NCBI GenBank assembly: GCA_963777625.1
Contig: CAVZRO010000002.1
Coordinates: forward strand, 1 to 37,941
Length of the DNA: 37,941 nucleotides
Direction: 5' to 3'
Origin: DATDIC01 sp963777625
GTDB taxonomy: Bacteria; Pseudomonadota; Alphaproteobacteria; Acetobacterales; Acetobacteraceae
The notes under the pieces were generated by a model that had not been told where the DNA came from, made no database searches, and saw nothing but the letters and a program-made list of their open reading frames with translations. This document shows, in pieces, positions 16,490 to 25,803 of the stretch; position 1 is the stretch's first letter, and each line of letters opens with the position of its first letter. Position numbers and translations under genes: made by a program.

Positions 16490-17492
16490 ATGGCCGACGA
16501 CACGCCATTCGACGATGAGGACACCGCGGACGAGCGGCTCCGTCCGCCCTGGGAGGACACCCCGGACGAGACCGACGCCGATCGCCTCCCCTCGCGTCGG
16601 CACCCACCCGCATCCGGTGACGGCGATTGGCGCGCCGGCGCCGACCTGCCGGTGCTGCTCACGGCGCTGGCCGATGCCGGCGACGCGCTGGCCCGGCTCG
16701 ACGCCCGCGTCGCGACCGCAGCCGACGCGGTCCGCGACGGGCTGCTGGCGCGCCTCGCGCTGACCGAGGCCGCCGGGTTTCTCGCCCATAGCGCATGTCT
16801 GGGTGCACCCGCTCGATCTGGCGCTCCGGGACGCCGGCCTGACCGCCCCGGCGGCACTCGCCGCGCTCGGCGCCGGCGCGCGCGCGCTGCCGCACACCAT
16901 CGCCCAGCCGGCCGGACGCCTCGGCTGGGAGGATCCGCCGTTCGAGACCCTGCCGGCGGCCGACCAGGGCGTCGCCGATGCGCTGGCACTGGCCCGTCTG
17001 CTCCGCCGCCTTCCGGGTGGCGGGCCGCACCCGTTCGGCAGCGCCGCGGCCACCGCCGCGACGCTGACAGCGCTCGGGGCGCGCCACCTCGACCCAGGTC
17101 GGCTGGCGGCCTGGTGGGACGCGCACGCGCCAGCGTCGCCGCCCAGGCGACGGTTCGGCGCCAGGCGCGGGGAGGGCAGGGCGCCACGCCCGCCGCTGCT
17201 CGCCGGGGCGGTTGCCGCCCAGGCCTGGATGGAGAGCGGCATCATCGACCAGGCGGACCCGGGGCAGGCGCTGCTCGCCGCTTTCGGCCGGCTGGTCCGG
17301 CAGGCGCCGGTGCGCCACGTGTTCGTGCCGGTCTGGAGCGCCTACCCGGCGATCGGCTTCGGCGACCGCGATGCACTGCCGACGCTGCGATCCGACGCCG
17401 CCGATCGCCTCGCCGGATGGGGCGGGACGGTGACCTGGCCGGTTGCCTGCCTGCACCTCATCGCCGAGAGCGCGCGTCTGGCAATCATCTGA
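16490..17492 (+). pseudogene. DUF1612-type protein 2, frameshifted and truncated (right copy)
   Basis: It opens with an acidic segment (MADDTPFDDEDTADERLRPP; DETDADRL), then LPVLLTALADAGDALARLDA and LARLALTEAAGFLAHS, after which the frame shifts near 16790. It resumes at VHPLDLALRDAGLTAPAALA and remains open to 17492 (AWMESGIIDQADPGQALLAA; VFVPVWSAYPAIGFGDRDAL). Compared with paralogue 1 the C-terminal helix-turn-helix is absent: the gene ends at ESARLAII where paralogue 1 continues. Because the truncation is in both arms it predates their separation. It is divergent from recombinase 2. Confidence 0.65.
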
Positions 17493-18745
17493 CACGGCCC
17501 GAGCTCCACACGCGTGCGCCCGCGCGCAATCTATAATACTGCGGGCCAACATCCGCCATGTGATCGGCAGGCTTTCACAAGATGCGCTCCGGCGGCGGGC
17601 GACAGCCAGCTGTGTCTGGCGCTGGCGCTGCTAACCCATTGATATTGCACAGGGCGAGTCTGCATTACCCATGAATTTACCCTGAATGGTCGCCAGCCTG
17701 CCTCGCTCGCCATTGTGGGCTGATTTGTGGGGCTGGCCTTCGAGCTCGCTGACAATGTCGTGCGATATCAATGCGTTGACCTGCATGTATGGCGGAAGCC
17801 CCATCCGCCACACCAGCAGCGTCGACGCGTCACCAATGCATGGATTGCGCGCGACCATGGCGCACCAGCGCACCAGCGGGCACAACATGTGGCGGCCACG
17901 TGGCGCACGCGCACGCAACATGTGGCGCGCCGCCCGCGCGCGACCACGGACCCGAGCGCTGTCAGGGCGAGTTTGGGGGGCGGGGGCCGGGTTCGCTGGC
18001 GAGCCACACCAGGACAACAAGCCGCGGTATGCCCTCCCCCAATTTTAGAAATCGAATCAGGGCGCATAGGAAAAATTTTGAGACGGGCCCACGTTTGAGT
18101 AATAGCTTACCACAAAGAGAAGGGGCCAGATTGCCCCCTGGCTCCCGGCGCGCGTCACGCCTCCTGTTCCAAGGCTTCCACCCGGTGCCGGGCGCACTTT
18201 GGGCGGGCCGGCTCTCCAGCCCCCAGACTGCGTGCGGAGCGGCCCGACAGCTCTTTGGCGGGTTCAGCGGGACAGCTACACGTCGCCCGACGGGGCCGTA
18301 TCAGGTGGGTCATGTGGAGGAGGTGCAGGACATGCCCCGTGCGCGACTCTGGAGACTCCTCCAGGGCTTCGCGGCATTGCCCGCATCCTCACCCTACCTA
18401 ATGCTGCCCAGACGCCGCGTAGGCGGCTCCTAGGAGTCGGAAACCACATGTGCCGGCGGGGGTGCAGCAACACACCCCCGAGGGGCCGGCAGGGGCGCGC
18501 AGTGAGAGACCGGCCAGCGCGTCCCGTGGGGGCCGATCCCGTGCTGCAGCGATTGGGCGGACCCCTGCTGCCCGCCGGAGGCTATGCGTGCCACCCGCGA
18601 TGATTCAGGGGGAAACACCGACGAACCGACGCCGACGAGTGCCGCGGCAAACAAAATCGTCGGATTTCGGGGAACTTTAGCTTGCTTTCCACCTCAGCGG
18701 AGGGGGTGTCAGTTAGTATTGGGTAAAGGAGCTTTACCCTTAGTC
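17493..18745 (-). other. Long non-coding block (right copy)
   Basis: Mirror of 8582-9823. No gene is supported. It contains the candidate RNA region (about 18147-18296) and its hairpin on the minus strand. The part 17640-18020 differs from the left arm by several indels and an added GTGGC-rich stretch. Confidence 0.45.
18115..18145 (-). terminator. Hairpin terminator (right copy)
   Basis: On the minus strand the stem is formed by 18138-18145 and 18122-18129 with one G-T wobble, followed by TTCTCTTTG. It is the mirror of the left terminator at 9180-9203. Confidence 0.5.
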
Positions 18746-19819
18746 TTAGGGTGGCAATGAAAATTGGCCGGCCGTTGCGTCTTCGGCGAAGCAGAACTGT
18801 GCCGGATCACGTGGGCCGCTGCCGCCCCGACTGACACCTTCAGGAAGCCCCCATCGACCAGGATGTTCCTCGCCTTGCGGACCCGGACATGCGACCAGCC
18901 GGGCAATGTCTGATCGCGTGCCATCGCCTTGGGCGCTACAGCAAACTGGGCGCCGGTCTTGTGTGTTGAGCGCAGCAGCATGTGCAGAGCAAGGGCCTCA
19001 CACCCGCCAGGGACGGATATCAGGGCCTTGAACGTAGCAGCGGGCGTGATCAGCAATTTTCCCCTGCCTACGTAGTTTCGGCCTTCCTGTTCGTAATTCC
19101 ATGCCGAGCGGGCTGTCTTGACCACATCGGCTTCAGGCAGTGGCGGATCGCAGCTTCTTTCATTGATCCACCGCAGCCGGTCCACGAGGGCATCTAAGGT
19201 ATCGCACGCCTTCACCTCCCGCAGCCCGTGGCGGAAGAGCTCATCGTGTCGGACGCCGTCCTGTATGCGATCTGGCCGCCCTTGCTGGGCTCGTGGCGGG
19301 CGCTGGCAGGCTGCCGGGCTTGATGGTGGGCAGCCGGGCAACGTCCTCCCATGTGCCTTCCAGGATCCTGTAGAGCTTGCCGGCATGTTCGCCTGACGGC
19401 CGCACGCTGGGCGGCACCACGACGAAACCGCCGATGCCCTTGAGGTCCACCGGCAGTTGTTCGGTCCGGCGCAGATCACCGCAACGCTCGCCGCTGGCCC
19501 GGTAGTAGAGGTGGATGCCACCGCTGGGCGTCTCGACCATCAACGGCGTGGCACCGAAGCGGCGGATCATGTCTTCCACCAGTCGGGCCTGATCGATGTC
19601 CACCACGAATATCCGGCTGAGACCGGTGAGGATCCCGACGTTCGCCTCGGGGAAGCGCAGCGCGAGTTCGCGCAGCCGCTTCGCGCCTGGGCGGCGTGTC
19701 CAGCTCTTGATAGCTATGGCTGGCGTCTTGCCATCATCGTCATCGTTGGCCGAGCACGGGATCGGCGCCAGACCTAGCGCACGGAGATTCAGCGCCTCGG
19801 CAGCGAATGCGCCGCTCAT
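18746..19819 (-). pseudogene. Prim-pol replication protein, frameshifted (right copy)
   Basis: The N-terminal prim-pol domain is intact from the ATG at 19819, with FVVDIDQ and SGGIHLYYR present. A frameshift near 19290 (APATSPARAARSH) then breaks the protein. The rest continues in another frame (RPDRIQDGVRHDELFRHGL), with a second shift close to the C-terminus (LKVSVGAAAAHV versus LKVVSRGGSG in the left copy). The left arm supplies the intact gene. Confidence 0.75.
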
Positions 19820-20016
19820 GGCTGGCCGCGGCCGCCGATACCGGCGGCAGACAAGCTGGCCACGATATTTGCATTCCGGCGTCGGCGGGCGGCGGTCTCG
19901 AATGTGACGACCGGCGAGCCGTTCAATGATGCCATGCCTCGCGATGTACGCCGCCGGCTGACCATGACAGTCCAGATGTCGCGCGGCAGACCGGGCGCGA
20001 CGGCGTCTTCGTTCAT
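19816..20016 (-). CDS. Small hypothetical protein coupled to prim-pol (right)
   Basis: Mirror of the 66-aa open frame at 7311-7511, with two substitutions (A to T, H to R). It overlaps the prim-pol start by ATGA. Unrecognised. The stretch 20017-20264 next to it has no supported gene. Confidence 0.4.
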   Translation of the reverse strand: MNEDAVAPGLPRDIWTVMVSRRRTSRGMASLNGSPVVTFETAARRRRNANIVASLSAAGIGGRGQP

Positions 20017-20264
20017 CTCGAGCTCATGCCATCATCTTCGTTCGCGCCGAGCTATGCCACGGCAGGCGTGTCAGAACGGTTGCGCAGTGGTCGCAATGAG
20101 AGAACCGCGCACCTGCTCGGAGGAGCAACGCTCCGGCAACCTTGCTGGCGTGGGAAATCCGCCTGCACGACGCATGCGATGTCCGGCGTCAGCGCCTGTG
20201 AGACAGCAAGGATGGATTGAGGAAGGGAGGATTTCTGGCCCATCGTAACGACGAAGGAGTGAAG

Positions 20265-20329
20265 ATGAGCCAGAAATTGTCGAAGCCGCCGTCAGCATCG
20301 GAGCGCGATGGCAGGACCTTGGCCCTGGC
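20265..20329 (+). pseudogene. Truncated gene head of unknown type (right)
   Basis: Mirror of 6998-7062. A strong ribosome site (GAAGGAG) and ATG at 20265 start MSQKLSKPPSASERDGRT, which then runs into the antisense of the DUF1612 gene's 3' end. Identical in both arms over the first 25 residues or so. Confidence 0.3.
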
Positions 20330-21601
20330 TCAGATCGCGAACGCGCGAAAACTTCCCCTGCCCGTCACCTCCCTCACCACCCGCTTCGCCTGCAGCGCCC
20401 GCAGCAGCGCCGTCCCGGTCTGCGGCGCGATCCCGAGTGTTCCGGCGAGCGCCTTCGGCGTCAGCACAGGTGTGCGCAGCAGCGCCTCGATCGCATCCGG
20501 CAGCCGCGACCGCTTGTCGACGGCGGCAGCGAGCCCCCTGCCCTGCTCGGCGGCCGCCTCGAGCCGGTCGAGCGCGCGCAGAGCGGCGCGCGCGCTCTCG
20601 GCGACCAGGTGCAGAAAGGCGAACGGCCAGGTGACCGGCCGGTCGCGGCCGACCAGACGATCGGCGGCATCGCTGCGCAGGGTCGGCAGGTGGTCGCGAT
20701 CGCCGAAGCCGGCGGCGGGATAGGCCGCCCAGACGGGGAGGAACACCGCGCGGGTGACGCCGGCGCGGGCGAACAGGCCGGTCGCGGCGAACAGCGCCTG
20801 GGCGGGCGCCGGGTGCTCGGTGATGCCGGCCTCCATCCAGCTTTGCGCCGCATGCGCCGCATGCAGCAGCGGCGGCAGGGGCGGATCGCCCCCCTCCCCT
20901 CCCCGCATGCCGTATCGGCGGCGCCTGACGTCCGGCTTCGGCCCATGCGCCGACCACCAGGCCGCGAAAATGTTCCTCGTTCAGCCCGCCAGCGCCGAGC
21001 GAGGCGAGCGTCTCGGCGGCTTCGGTCGCGCCGGCGAACGTGGATCCGCCGGTGTTTTTCGGCTGGCGGCGCAGCAGCCGGGCGAGTGCCAGTGCCGCGG
21101 CGACCGCGCGGTCACCCTCGGCCATCGCCTCGAACGGCGGATCGGCCCAGTCGCGGGATGCTCGGCGGGGCCGGCGAAGGTCTGCGGCAGGGCGCGGTGA
21201 CCGGCACCGACCGCGGCCAGCGCCGTGGGCGCGGTGAGCCCGAGCACGCGCAGCGCGAGATCGAGCGGATGCACCCAGGCATGGGCATGGGCGAGCCAGC
21301 CGGCGGCCTCGGCGAAGGCCATGCGGGCGATGAGCCCCTCCCGCACGGCGGTCAGGCGACCGCCGGCAGCCGGGCGTCGAGCCGGGCGAGCACGTCGGTC
21401 GCAGCGCAGAGCGGGCCGAGCAGCGCGCGCAGATCGGCGTCGGGGAGCCAGGCGTCGGGCGGCTGCGGTGGTCGCGGACGGGCGCCGCCCGCGCGCGATG
21501 TCGAGGCGGTCGGCGTCGGTTTCGTCCTCGGTGTCCTCCCAGGCGGGCCGGAGCCGGGCGTCATCGTCGTCCGGGTCGGTGAAACCGCTGTCCGCGGCCA
21601 T
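20330..21601 (-). pseudogene. DUF1612/HTH protein 1, frameshifted (right copy)
   Basis: Starts MAADSGFTDPDDDDARLRPA from 21601, better preserved than the left copy at the N-terminus. The frame then shifts near 21465, again near 21350 and 21160, and once more near 20905. The last part, with the C-terminal helix-turn-helix (LTPKALAGTLGIAPQTGTAL) and the final GSFRAFAI, is open to 20330. Lesions mostly differ from those of the left copy, so no arm has an intact gene. Confidence 0.65.
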
Positions 21602-21748
21602 GGCGGCGTTTCCCCAAGCCGTTGATTTGCTTGGGCCAGCATGGCCGATCCGCGCCGATTCGGTCCAGATCGGTTCGTGACTTCGGGCATTTTCGCGCGC
21701 CGGCCGTCGGAGCGCTCACGAACCCGCGAGGCACGGGAAAAGTATTCC

Positions 21749-21772
21749 GTCCGATAATCCTGCTTTGCGGAC
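21749..21772 (-). other. dif-like recombination core site 1 (right copy)
   Basis: Identical inverted copy of 5556-5579: GTCCGATAA (21749-21757), spacer TCCTGC, TTTGCGGAC (21764-21772). The left inner end ATAA matches dif exactly. The two copies have the same spacer in opposite orientation, so recombination between them would invert the intervening 16 kb. Confidence 0.55.
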
Positions 21773-21799
21773 GGAGAACAGACGTTCTAAGCTGGCCGC

Positions 21800-23047
21800 A
21801 TGACCCGCCAGGACGAGCCAGGCCCGCACCAAGCCGCCGATCCACCGCCAGCGCCGCCGGAGACCACCTCACCCGCCGCCGCCCATCCGGGGCCAGGCGG
21901 CGGCCCCCTGCCCGCACCGGCCGCTGCGCCGCCAACCCCCGAGGCCGCCAGCCGCGCCACCCCCTCCGACCCACCCCCAGGATCGTTTATCCTGCAGACC
22001 ACCCTGCTCGGCCCGCTCACCGTGCCCGACGGCGCCGCCCACGCGGCCGAGCTCGAGGAGCTGTCCCGCCGCGCCGCGGTCTACGCCACCCGCGCCCGCG
22101 GCGACGGCACGCGGCGCGCCTACCGCTCGGCCTGGCGCCAGTACGAGGCCTGGTGCCACAGCCTCGGCCGCGAACCGCTCGCCGCCGATCCCGACACCAT
22201 CGCCATGTACGTCGTTCGCTGCGCCGATCAGGGGTTCGCCGTCAGCTCGATCCGCGTCCATCTCGCGGCGATCCGCACCGCCCATCTGCTGGCCGGCCGC
22301 GCGCTCGACCAGCGCCACCCCCGCCTGGCCATGGTCGTCGAGGGGATCACCAGGTCCAAGGGAGTCCGGCCGCGCCGCCAGGCCGCCCCCGCGGTGCCCG
22401 GCGTCCTGCGCCTGATGCTGGCCGCCCGCCCCGCGCCCGACATGCCGCTCGGCGCCAGGGACCGGGCGATGCTGCTGCTGGGCTTCGGCGCCGCGCTGCG
22501 CCGCTCCGAGCTGGTCTCCCTCACCCTGGGCGACGTCGAGACCGTGCCCAGCCGCGGGCTCAAGCTCCTGGTGCGCCGCTCGAAGACCGACCAGCAGGGC
22601 CAGGGGCACGACATCGCCGTCTGGGCCAACCCCGACGAACCCGGCGTCTGCCCGCTCGCCGCCCTGGAGACCTGGCTGGCGCATCGCCGCGCGGCACCCG
22701 ACCTCGACTGGACTGCCTCCGCCAGCGCCCGCGCCGAACGGCCGCTGTTCTGCGCCGTTACCAAGACCGGCCGGCTCTCTGGCGCGGCGCTCTCGGACAA
22801 GGCGGTCGCCCGCCTGGTCAAGCAGGCTGCGCTGGACGCCGGCCTCGATCCCGAGCGCTACTCCGGACACAGCCTGCGCGCCGGGCTCGCCACCGCCGCC
22901 GGCGACGCGGGGGCGGGGCTGGCCGAGCTGATGCGCCAGACCCGCCACAAATCCACCGAGGTCGCCCTCAGCTACCTCCGCCCCGCCGATCTGTGGCGCA
23001 ACAACGTCACCGAGGGGGTGTTTCGGGCGGACGGCCGGAAGGACTGA
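21800..23047 (+). CDS. Tyrosine recombinase 1 (right copy, full length)
   Basis: A 415-aa site-specific recombinase. Residues 1 to about 75 are proline/alanine-rich and probably disordered (MTRQDEPGPHQAADPPPAPP). Then come the core-binding domain (ARGDGTRRAYRSAWRQYEAW) and the catalytic domain with GAALRRSEL, RRSKTDQ, SGHSLRAG, TRHKS and ALSYLRP (nucleophile Tyr). The start at 21800 lies 28 bp after the dif-like site. It is convergent with the parA/parG-like operon. The left copy is nearly identical in the folded domains but frameshifted in the N-terminal extension. Confidence 0.9.
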   Translation: MTRQDEPGPHQAADPPPAPPETTSPAAAHPGPGGGPLPAPAAAPPTPEAASRATPSDPPPGSFILQTTLLGPLTVPDGAAHAAELEELSRRAAVYATRARGDGTRRAYRSAWRQYEAWCHSLGREPLAADPDTIAMYVVRCADQGFAVSSIRVHLAAIRTAHLLAGRALDQRHPRLAMVVEGITRSKGVRPRRQAAPAVPGVLRLMLAARPAPDMPLGARDRAMLLLGFGAALRRSELVSLTLGDVETVPSRGLKLLVRRSKTDQQGQGHDIAVWANPDEPGVCPLAALETWLAHRRAAPDLDWTASASARAERPLFCAVTKTGRLSGAALSDKAVARLVKQAALDAGLDPERYSGHSLRAGLATAAGDAGAGLAELMRQTRHKSTEVALSYLRPADLWRNNVTEGVFRADGRKD

Positions 23048-23059
23048 CCAGATCACCCC

Positions 23060-23161
23060 TCAGCGTTGAGAAAAGTCGGCGGGCGGGCCGGGGATTGCTT
23101 CATCCCTGGCCATCCGCTCGTGCGCCAGCATCTCCTGCGCCTCGGCCAGAAGCCGCTCCGC
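23060..23161 (-). pseudogene. Coding-like gene tail after the par genes (right)
   Basis: Mirror of 4168-4269, same unrecognised tail (ERLLAEAQEMLAHERMARD). It is unchanged between arms. Confidence 0.3.
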
Positions 23162-23197
23162 CTATCGTGGCGGTTTCACAGAAACACGGAAACACGT

Positions 23198-23461
23198 CTA
23201 ACTGTTTTTCTGTGTCCACTCCTCGATAAACCGGCGGACTTCATCGATCATGCGGGTGCCTTTGAGGGCGCAGGCCGCCTTGAACTTGGCATGCAGCTCA
23301 GCGGGCAGGTCGATCGTCAGCCGCGCTATCTTTCCCGCTGGGCGCTCGGGCCGTGGCGTCTTCTCGGCCGCTACGCCCCCCTCCGCGCCGCTCACCCACT
23401 GGTCCAGCTCGGCAGTCGGCGTCGCAGCTCTCTGCGGCATCCTGAAGGGTGTCTTGCTCAT
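23198..23461 (-). CDS. ParG-like ribbon-helix-helix partition protein (right copy)
   Basis: An 87-aa protein identical to the left-arm copy. It has a basic disordered N-terminus and a ribbon-helix-helix C-terminus (ARLTIDLPAELHAKF). Start and stop overlap with parA by ATGA. Repeated ACACAGAAA sites follow its stop, as in the left arm. Confidence 0.82.
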   Translation of the reverse strand: MSKTPFRMPQRAATPTAELDQWVSGAEGGVAAEKTPRPERPAGKIARLTIDLPAELHAKFKAACALKGTRMIDEVRRFIEEWTQKNS

Positions 23462-24090
23462 GCCGCGACAGCCTCCTGCAGCTCGGCCACGATAGCGCGG
23501 ATTTCCTCCGCCGCCGGTCCGCTTGGCTGCTGCTCAATGACCGTGGTCCCGCCCGTCAGGGCCTCGGCATAAGCGACGCGCTGTGTCGTACCGGCGCGCA
23601 GGATCGGGATCTCAAATTCGGCCAGGGCTTCGGTGATGTCTCTGCTAAGCACCGTCCGGCCGATTTTCCGTGAAACCACAAACACGGATTTCTGTGTTTC
23701 TTTGAAACTGTGTGCTTCCTTTACCAGGCCGACGGTTTCGCGGCTAGCCCAGAAGTCTGCACCGGACGGCTGCACCGGGATCAGCACAAGGTCCGCCGAA
23801 GCAATGGCGGAACGGGCCACCTCGTAATTCCGCGGTGCGCCATCGATGACAACGTGGTCATAATCGGCCGCAATCTGAGGAAGGTCGCGGTGCAGCACCG
23901 GCCTTGCGAGGCCAACCACCTGGAAGGGGGGAGGGGAGGAGCGCACGGCCGCCCAATCCTGAGCAGTCTGCTGCGGGTCCGCGTCGATCAGCAACACGCG
24001 CTTGCCCTCGGCCGCGAGCGCCGCTGCGAGATTGAGCGCGATGGTCGTCTTGCCGGCCCCGCCCTTCTGGTTGATGACGGCTATGATCAC
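23458..24090 (-). CDS. parA: ParA family partition ATPase (right copy)
   Basis: About 210 aa from the GTG at 24090, with Walker A KGGAGKTT, DADPQQT and YDHVVIDGAP. It differs from the left copy by Ile for Met in QIAADYD. Two identical partition systems on one molecule would cross-recognise each other's sites. Confidence 0.92.
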   Translation of the reverse strand: MIIAVINQKGGAGKTTIALNLAAALAAEGKRVLLIDADPQQTAQDWAAVRSSPPPFQVVGLARPVLHRDLPQIAADYDHVVIDGAPRNYEVARSAIASADLVLIPVQPSGADFWASRETVGLVKEAHSFKETQKSVFVVSRKIGRTVLSRDITEALAEFEIPILRAGTTQRVAYAEALTGGTTVIEQQPSGPAAEEIRAIVAELQEAVAA

Positions 24091-24098
24091 TGAAACAC

Positions 24099-24159
24099 GC
24101 CTTTCTGTGTTTACAGAAGCACGACTACACAGAAAGGCGATTCGCCGCAAACACAGAAA
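24099..24159 (-). promoter_or_regulatory. Candidate par operator/centromere sites (right)
   Basis: Mirror of 3170-3230: TTTCTGTGT elements and the 12-bp inverted repeat GCCTTTCTGTGT / ACACAGAAAGGC directly before parA. Confidence 0.6.
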
Positions 24160-24368
24160 CCCGGATGAATAAAGGGGCTCAGCTTGTTGAGCAGACGGCC
24201 GTCCGATAGCGGGCCAGCAGCGGGAAATCCTCCCAGAAACAGATACCAGCCTGCGCGGGGGCGTCGAGACCGCCGCCGACTATGCCAACGTCGCTTGGAG
24301 ATGACGGAAGTGGGAGAGGGGTGCAGGCGATCTTTAACCGTCCGGCAACGCCGATTCGGGATGGGGAA

Positions 24369-24570
24369 GGGGACTCTACTGATGCGATGAAGATGGCCGA
24401 GTTATCCACAGCCCAGAAGTTATCCAGGGGGACTCTACTGACGCGATTCGGGGACTCTGCTGACGCGAATCGCAGTTATCCAGGGGACTCTACCGACGAA
24501 GCTAATAGCTAAGACCTAATAGCCTTCGATTAGCCTGCGTCGGTAAAGTCCCCCTTGCACCGACGCGGAT
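24369..24570 (-). other. Iteron-type replication origin (right oriV)
   Basis: Mirror origin. Iterons are at 24369-24385, 24428-24444, 24450-24466 and 24483-24499 (GGGGACTCTACTGACGC orientation) and inverted at 24537-24553. A perfect DnaA box TTATCCACA is at 24402-24410. It lies upstream of the right repA. With the left copy, the molecule carries two origins in opposite orientation. Confidence 0.85.
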
Positions 24571-24589
24571 TGTTCGATCATTGGATCAT

Positions 24590-25519
24590 ATGGGTGATGT
24601 CCATCTCCTGATTTTGCAGCACGGCCTAGAAAGTGTGCGGAACCTCGCAAGCACCAAGGCGGAACGCTGCGCCATCGAGGCGGCGGCCAGCTTGCTTGCT
24701 GACGAAGATAGCCGCCTTGGTATCACGCATGCTGGCTTTGCGATGACGTCTCTGCCGCACAAGCGCATTGAGGAAGCCGTCTGGAAACGGGACGGTCATC
24801 GCACAACTCTGCTGGTGGAATCAGGTAGAAATCGCAACGGCGCTTTGGTCGGAGTTCCCTACGGCTCAATAGCTCGCCTGATCCTGCTTTACCTGCAAAC
24901 CGAAGCAGTTCGAACAAACACGCCAGAGGTAGAGCTCGGTCGATCCATGAAGTCATGGATGATCCGCATGAACCTAACCACCGGAGGCAAAACCTATCAG
25001 CTTGTAACAGAGCAAGCCCGCCGGATTTCGAGCTGCCGTCTAACGTTTTTCACTGATCGTGAAAACGGAATAGAGAGACGCCACAACGGTGCATTCGTGC
25101 AGGACGCCATCACCTTTGCCAGCGTCATTGACGATAATCAGCCTTCACTATGGCAGGATCGCGTGCGCCTCGACCCGAGCTTCTGGCGCTCTCTCAAGGA
25201 GCATCCGGTCCCCGTGCGCGAGGAGGCCATCAGGGCGATCGGCACGCGCAGCCTAGCAATTGATGTCTACATCTGGCTGGCGTACCGCCTGCACTCCCTC
25301 AGCAAATCTACACCGGTAAGCTGGGCCTCCGTCCATGCACAATTCGGAGCCGGTTTCCGGCTAGCCCGCCAACTCAAGCCGACTTTCATCGAGGCTTTGA
25401 ATATGGCTCTGGCGGTTTACCCGGAAGCCCATGTTGATGCCGACAAGCAGGGCCTCACCCTCCATCCGTCCGCGCCAACAGTCCCAAAGGCCGAGGCAAA
25501 GCGGCTCGGCATTGCCTGA
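24590..25519 (+). CDS. repA: Plasmid replication initiator RepA (right copy)
   Basis: The same initiator as on the left (about 309 aa from the ATG at 24590; TTG at 24581 also possible), with one residue change noticed (GLTLHPS for GLILHPS). It has the same flanking iterons, including two after the stop codon. Confidence 0.88.
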   Translation: MGDVHLLILQHGLESVRNLASTKAERCAIEAAASLLADEDSRLGITHAGFAMTSLPHKRIEEAVWKRDGHRTTLLVESGRNRNGALVGVPYGSIARLILLYLQTEAVRTNTPEVELGRSMKSWMIRMNLTTGGKTYQLVTEQARRISSCRLTFFTDRENGIERRHNGAFVQDAITFASVIDDNQPSLWQDRVRLDPSFWRSLKEHPVPVREEAIRAIGTRSLAIDVYIWLAYRLHSLSKSTPVSWASVHAQFGAGFRLARQLKPTFIEALNMALAVYPEAHVDADKQGLTLHPSAPTVPKAEAKRLGIA

Positions 25520-25522
25520 CGA

Positions 25523-25567
25523 GGGGACTCTACTGACGCCTCGCCCCAAGGTGGACTCTACTAACGC
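25523..25567 (-). repeat. Two iteron copies downstream of repA (right)
   Basis: GGGGACTCTACTGACGC at 25523-25539 and GTGGACTCTACTAACGC at 25551-25567, mirror of the left pair. Confidence 0.75.
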
Positions 25568-25616
25568 GTCGGGCTGGCTCTCTCGGAGGCGTGTCCCTGA
25601 CCCTCCGTGGGATCCT

Positions 25617-25803
25617 GCAGGCGGACGCATCGAGCGCACGATCAATGGTCAACCGCGTGAACAGCGGCAGGCTACACGGCAGGATAAGATCGCTCCCCTC
25701 GTCACCGATCTGGACGGCTGGATGCGCGATGTACGTCGGACGATGTCACGCCACGCGGATGTCGCGAAGGCGATCGACTAGCTCTGGGGAGAAAAGCATG
25801 GTC
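25617..25803 (+). mobile_element. IS66-family transposase remnant (right copy)
   Basis: Better-preserved remnant. One frame reads GRIERTINGQPREQRQATRQ, then LVTDLDGWMRD and MSRHADVAKAID, ending in a stop; the shifted frame continues LALGRKAW. In IS66 TnpC proteins about 40 residues normally separate AKAID from ALGRKAW, so an internal deletion is evident and is shared by both arms. Confidence 0.7.

Noticed and set aside
21622..23229. A 535-aa arginine/proline-rich open frame
   Set aside because: Same strand as recombinase 1 but shifted; low-complexity composition and no domain. It is a frame shadow.
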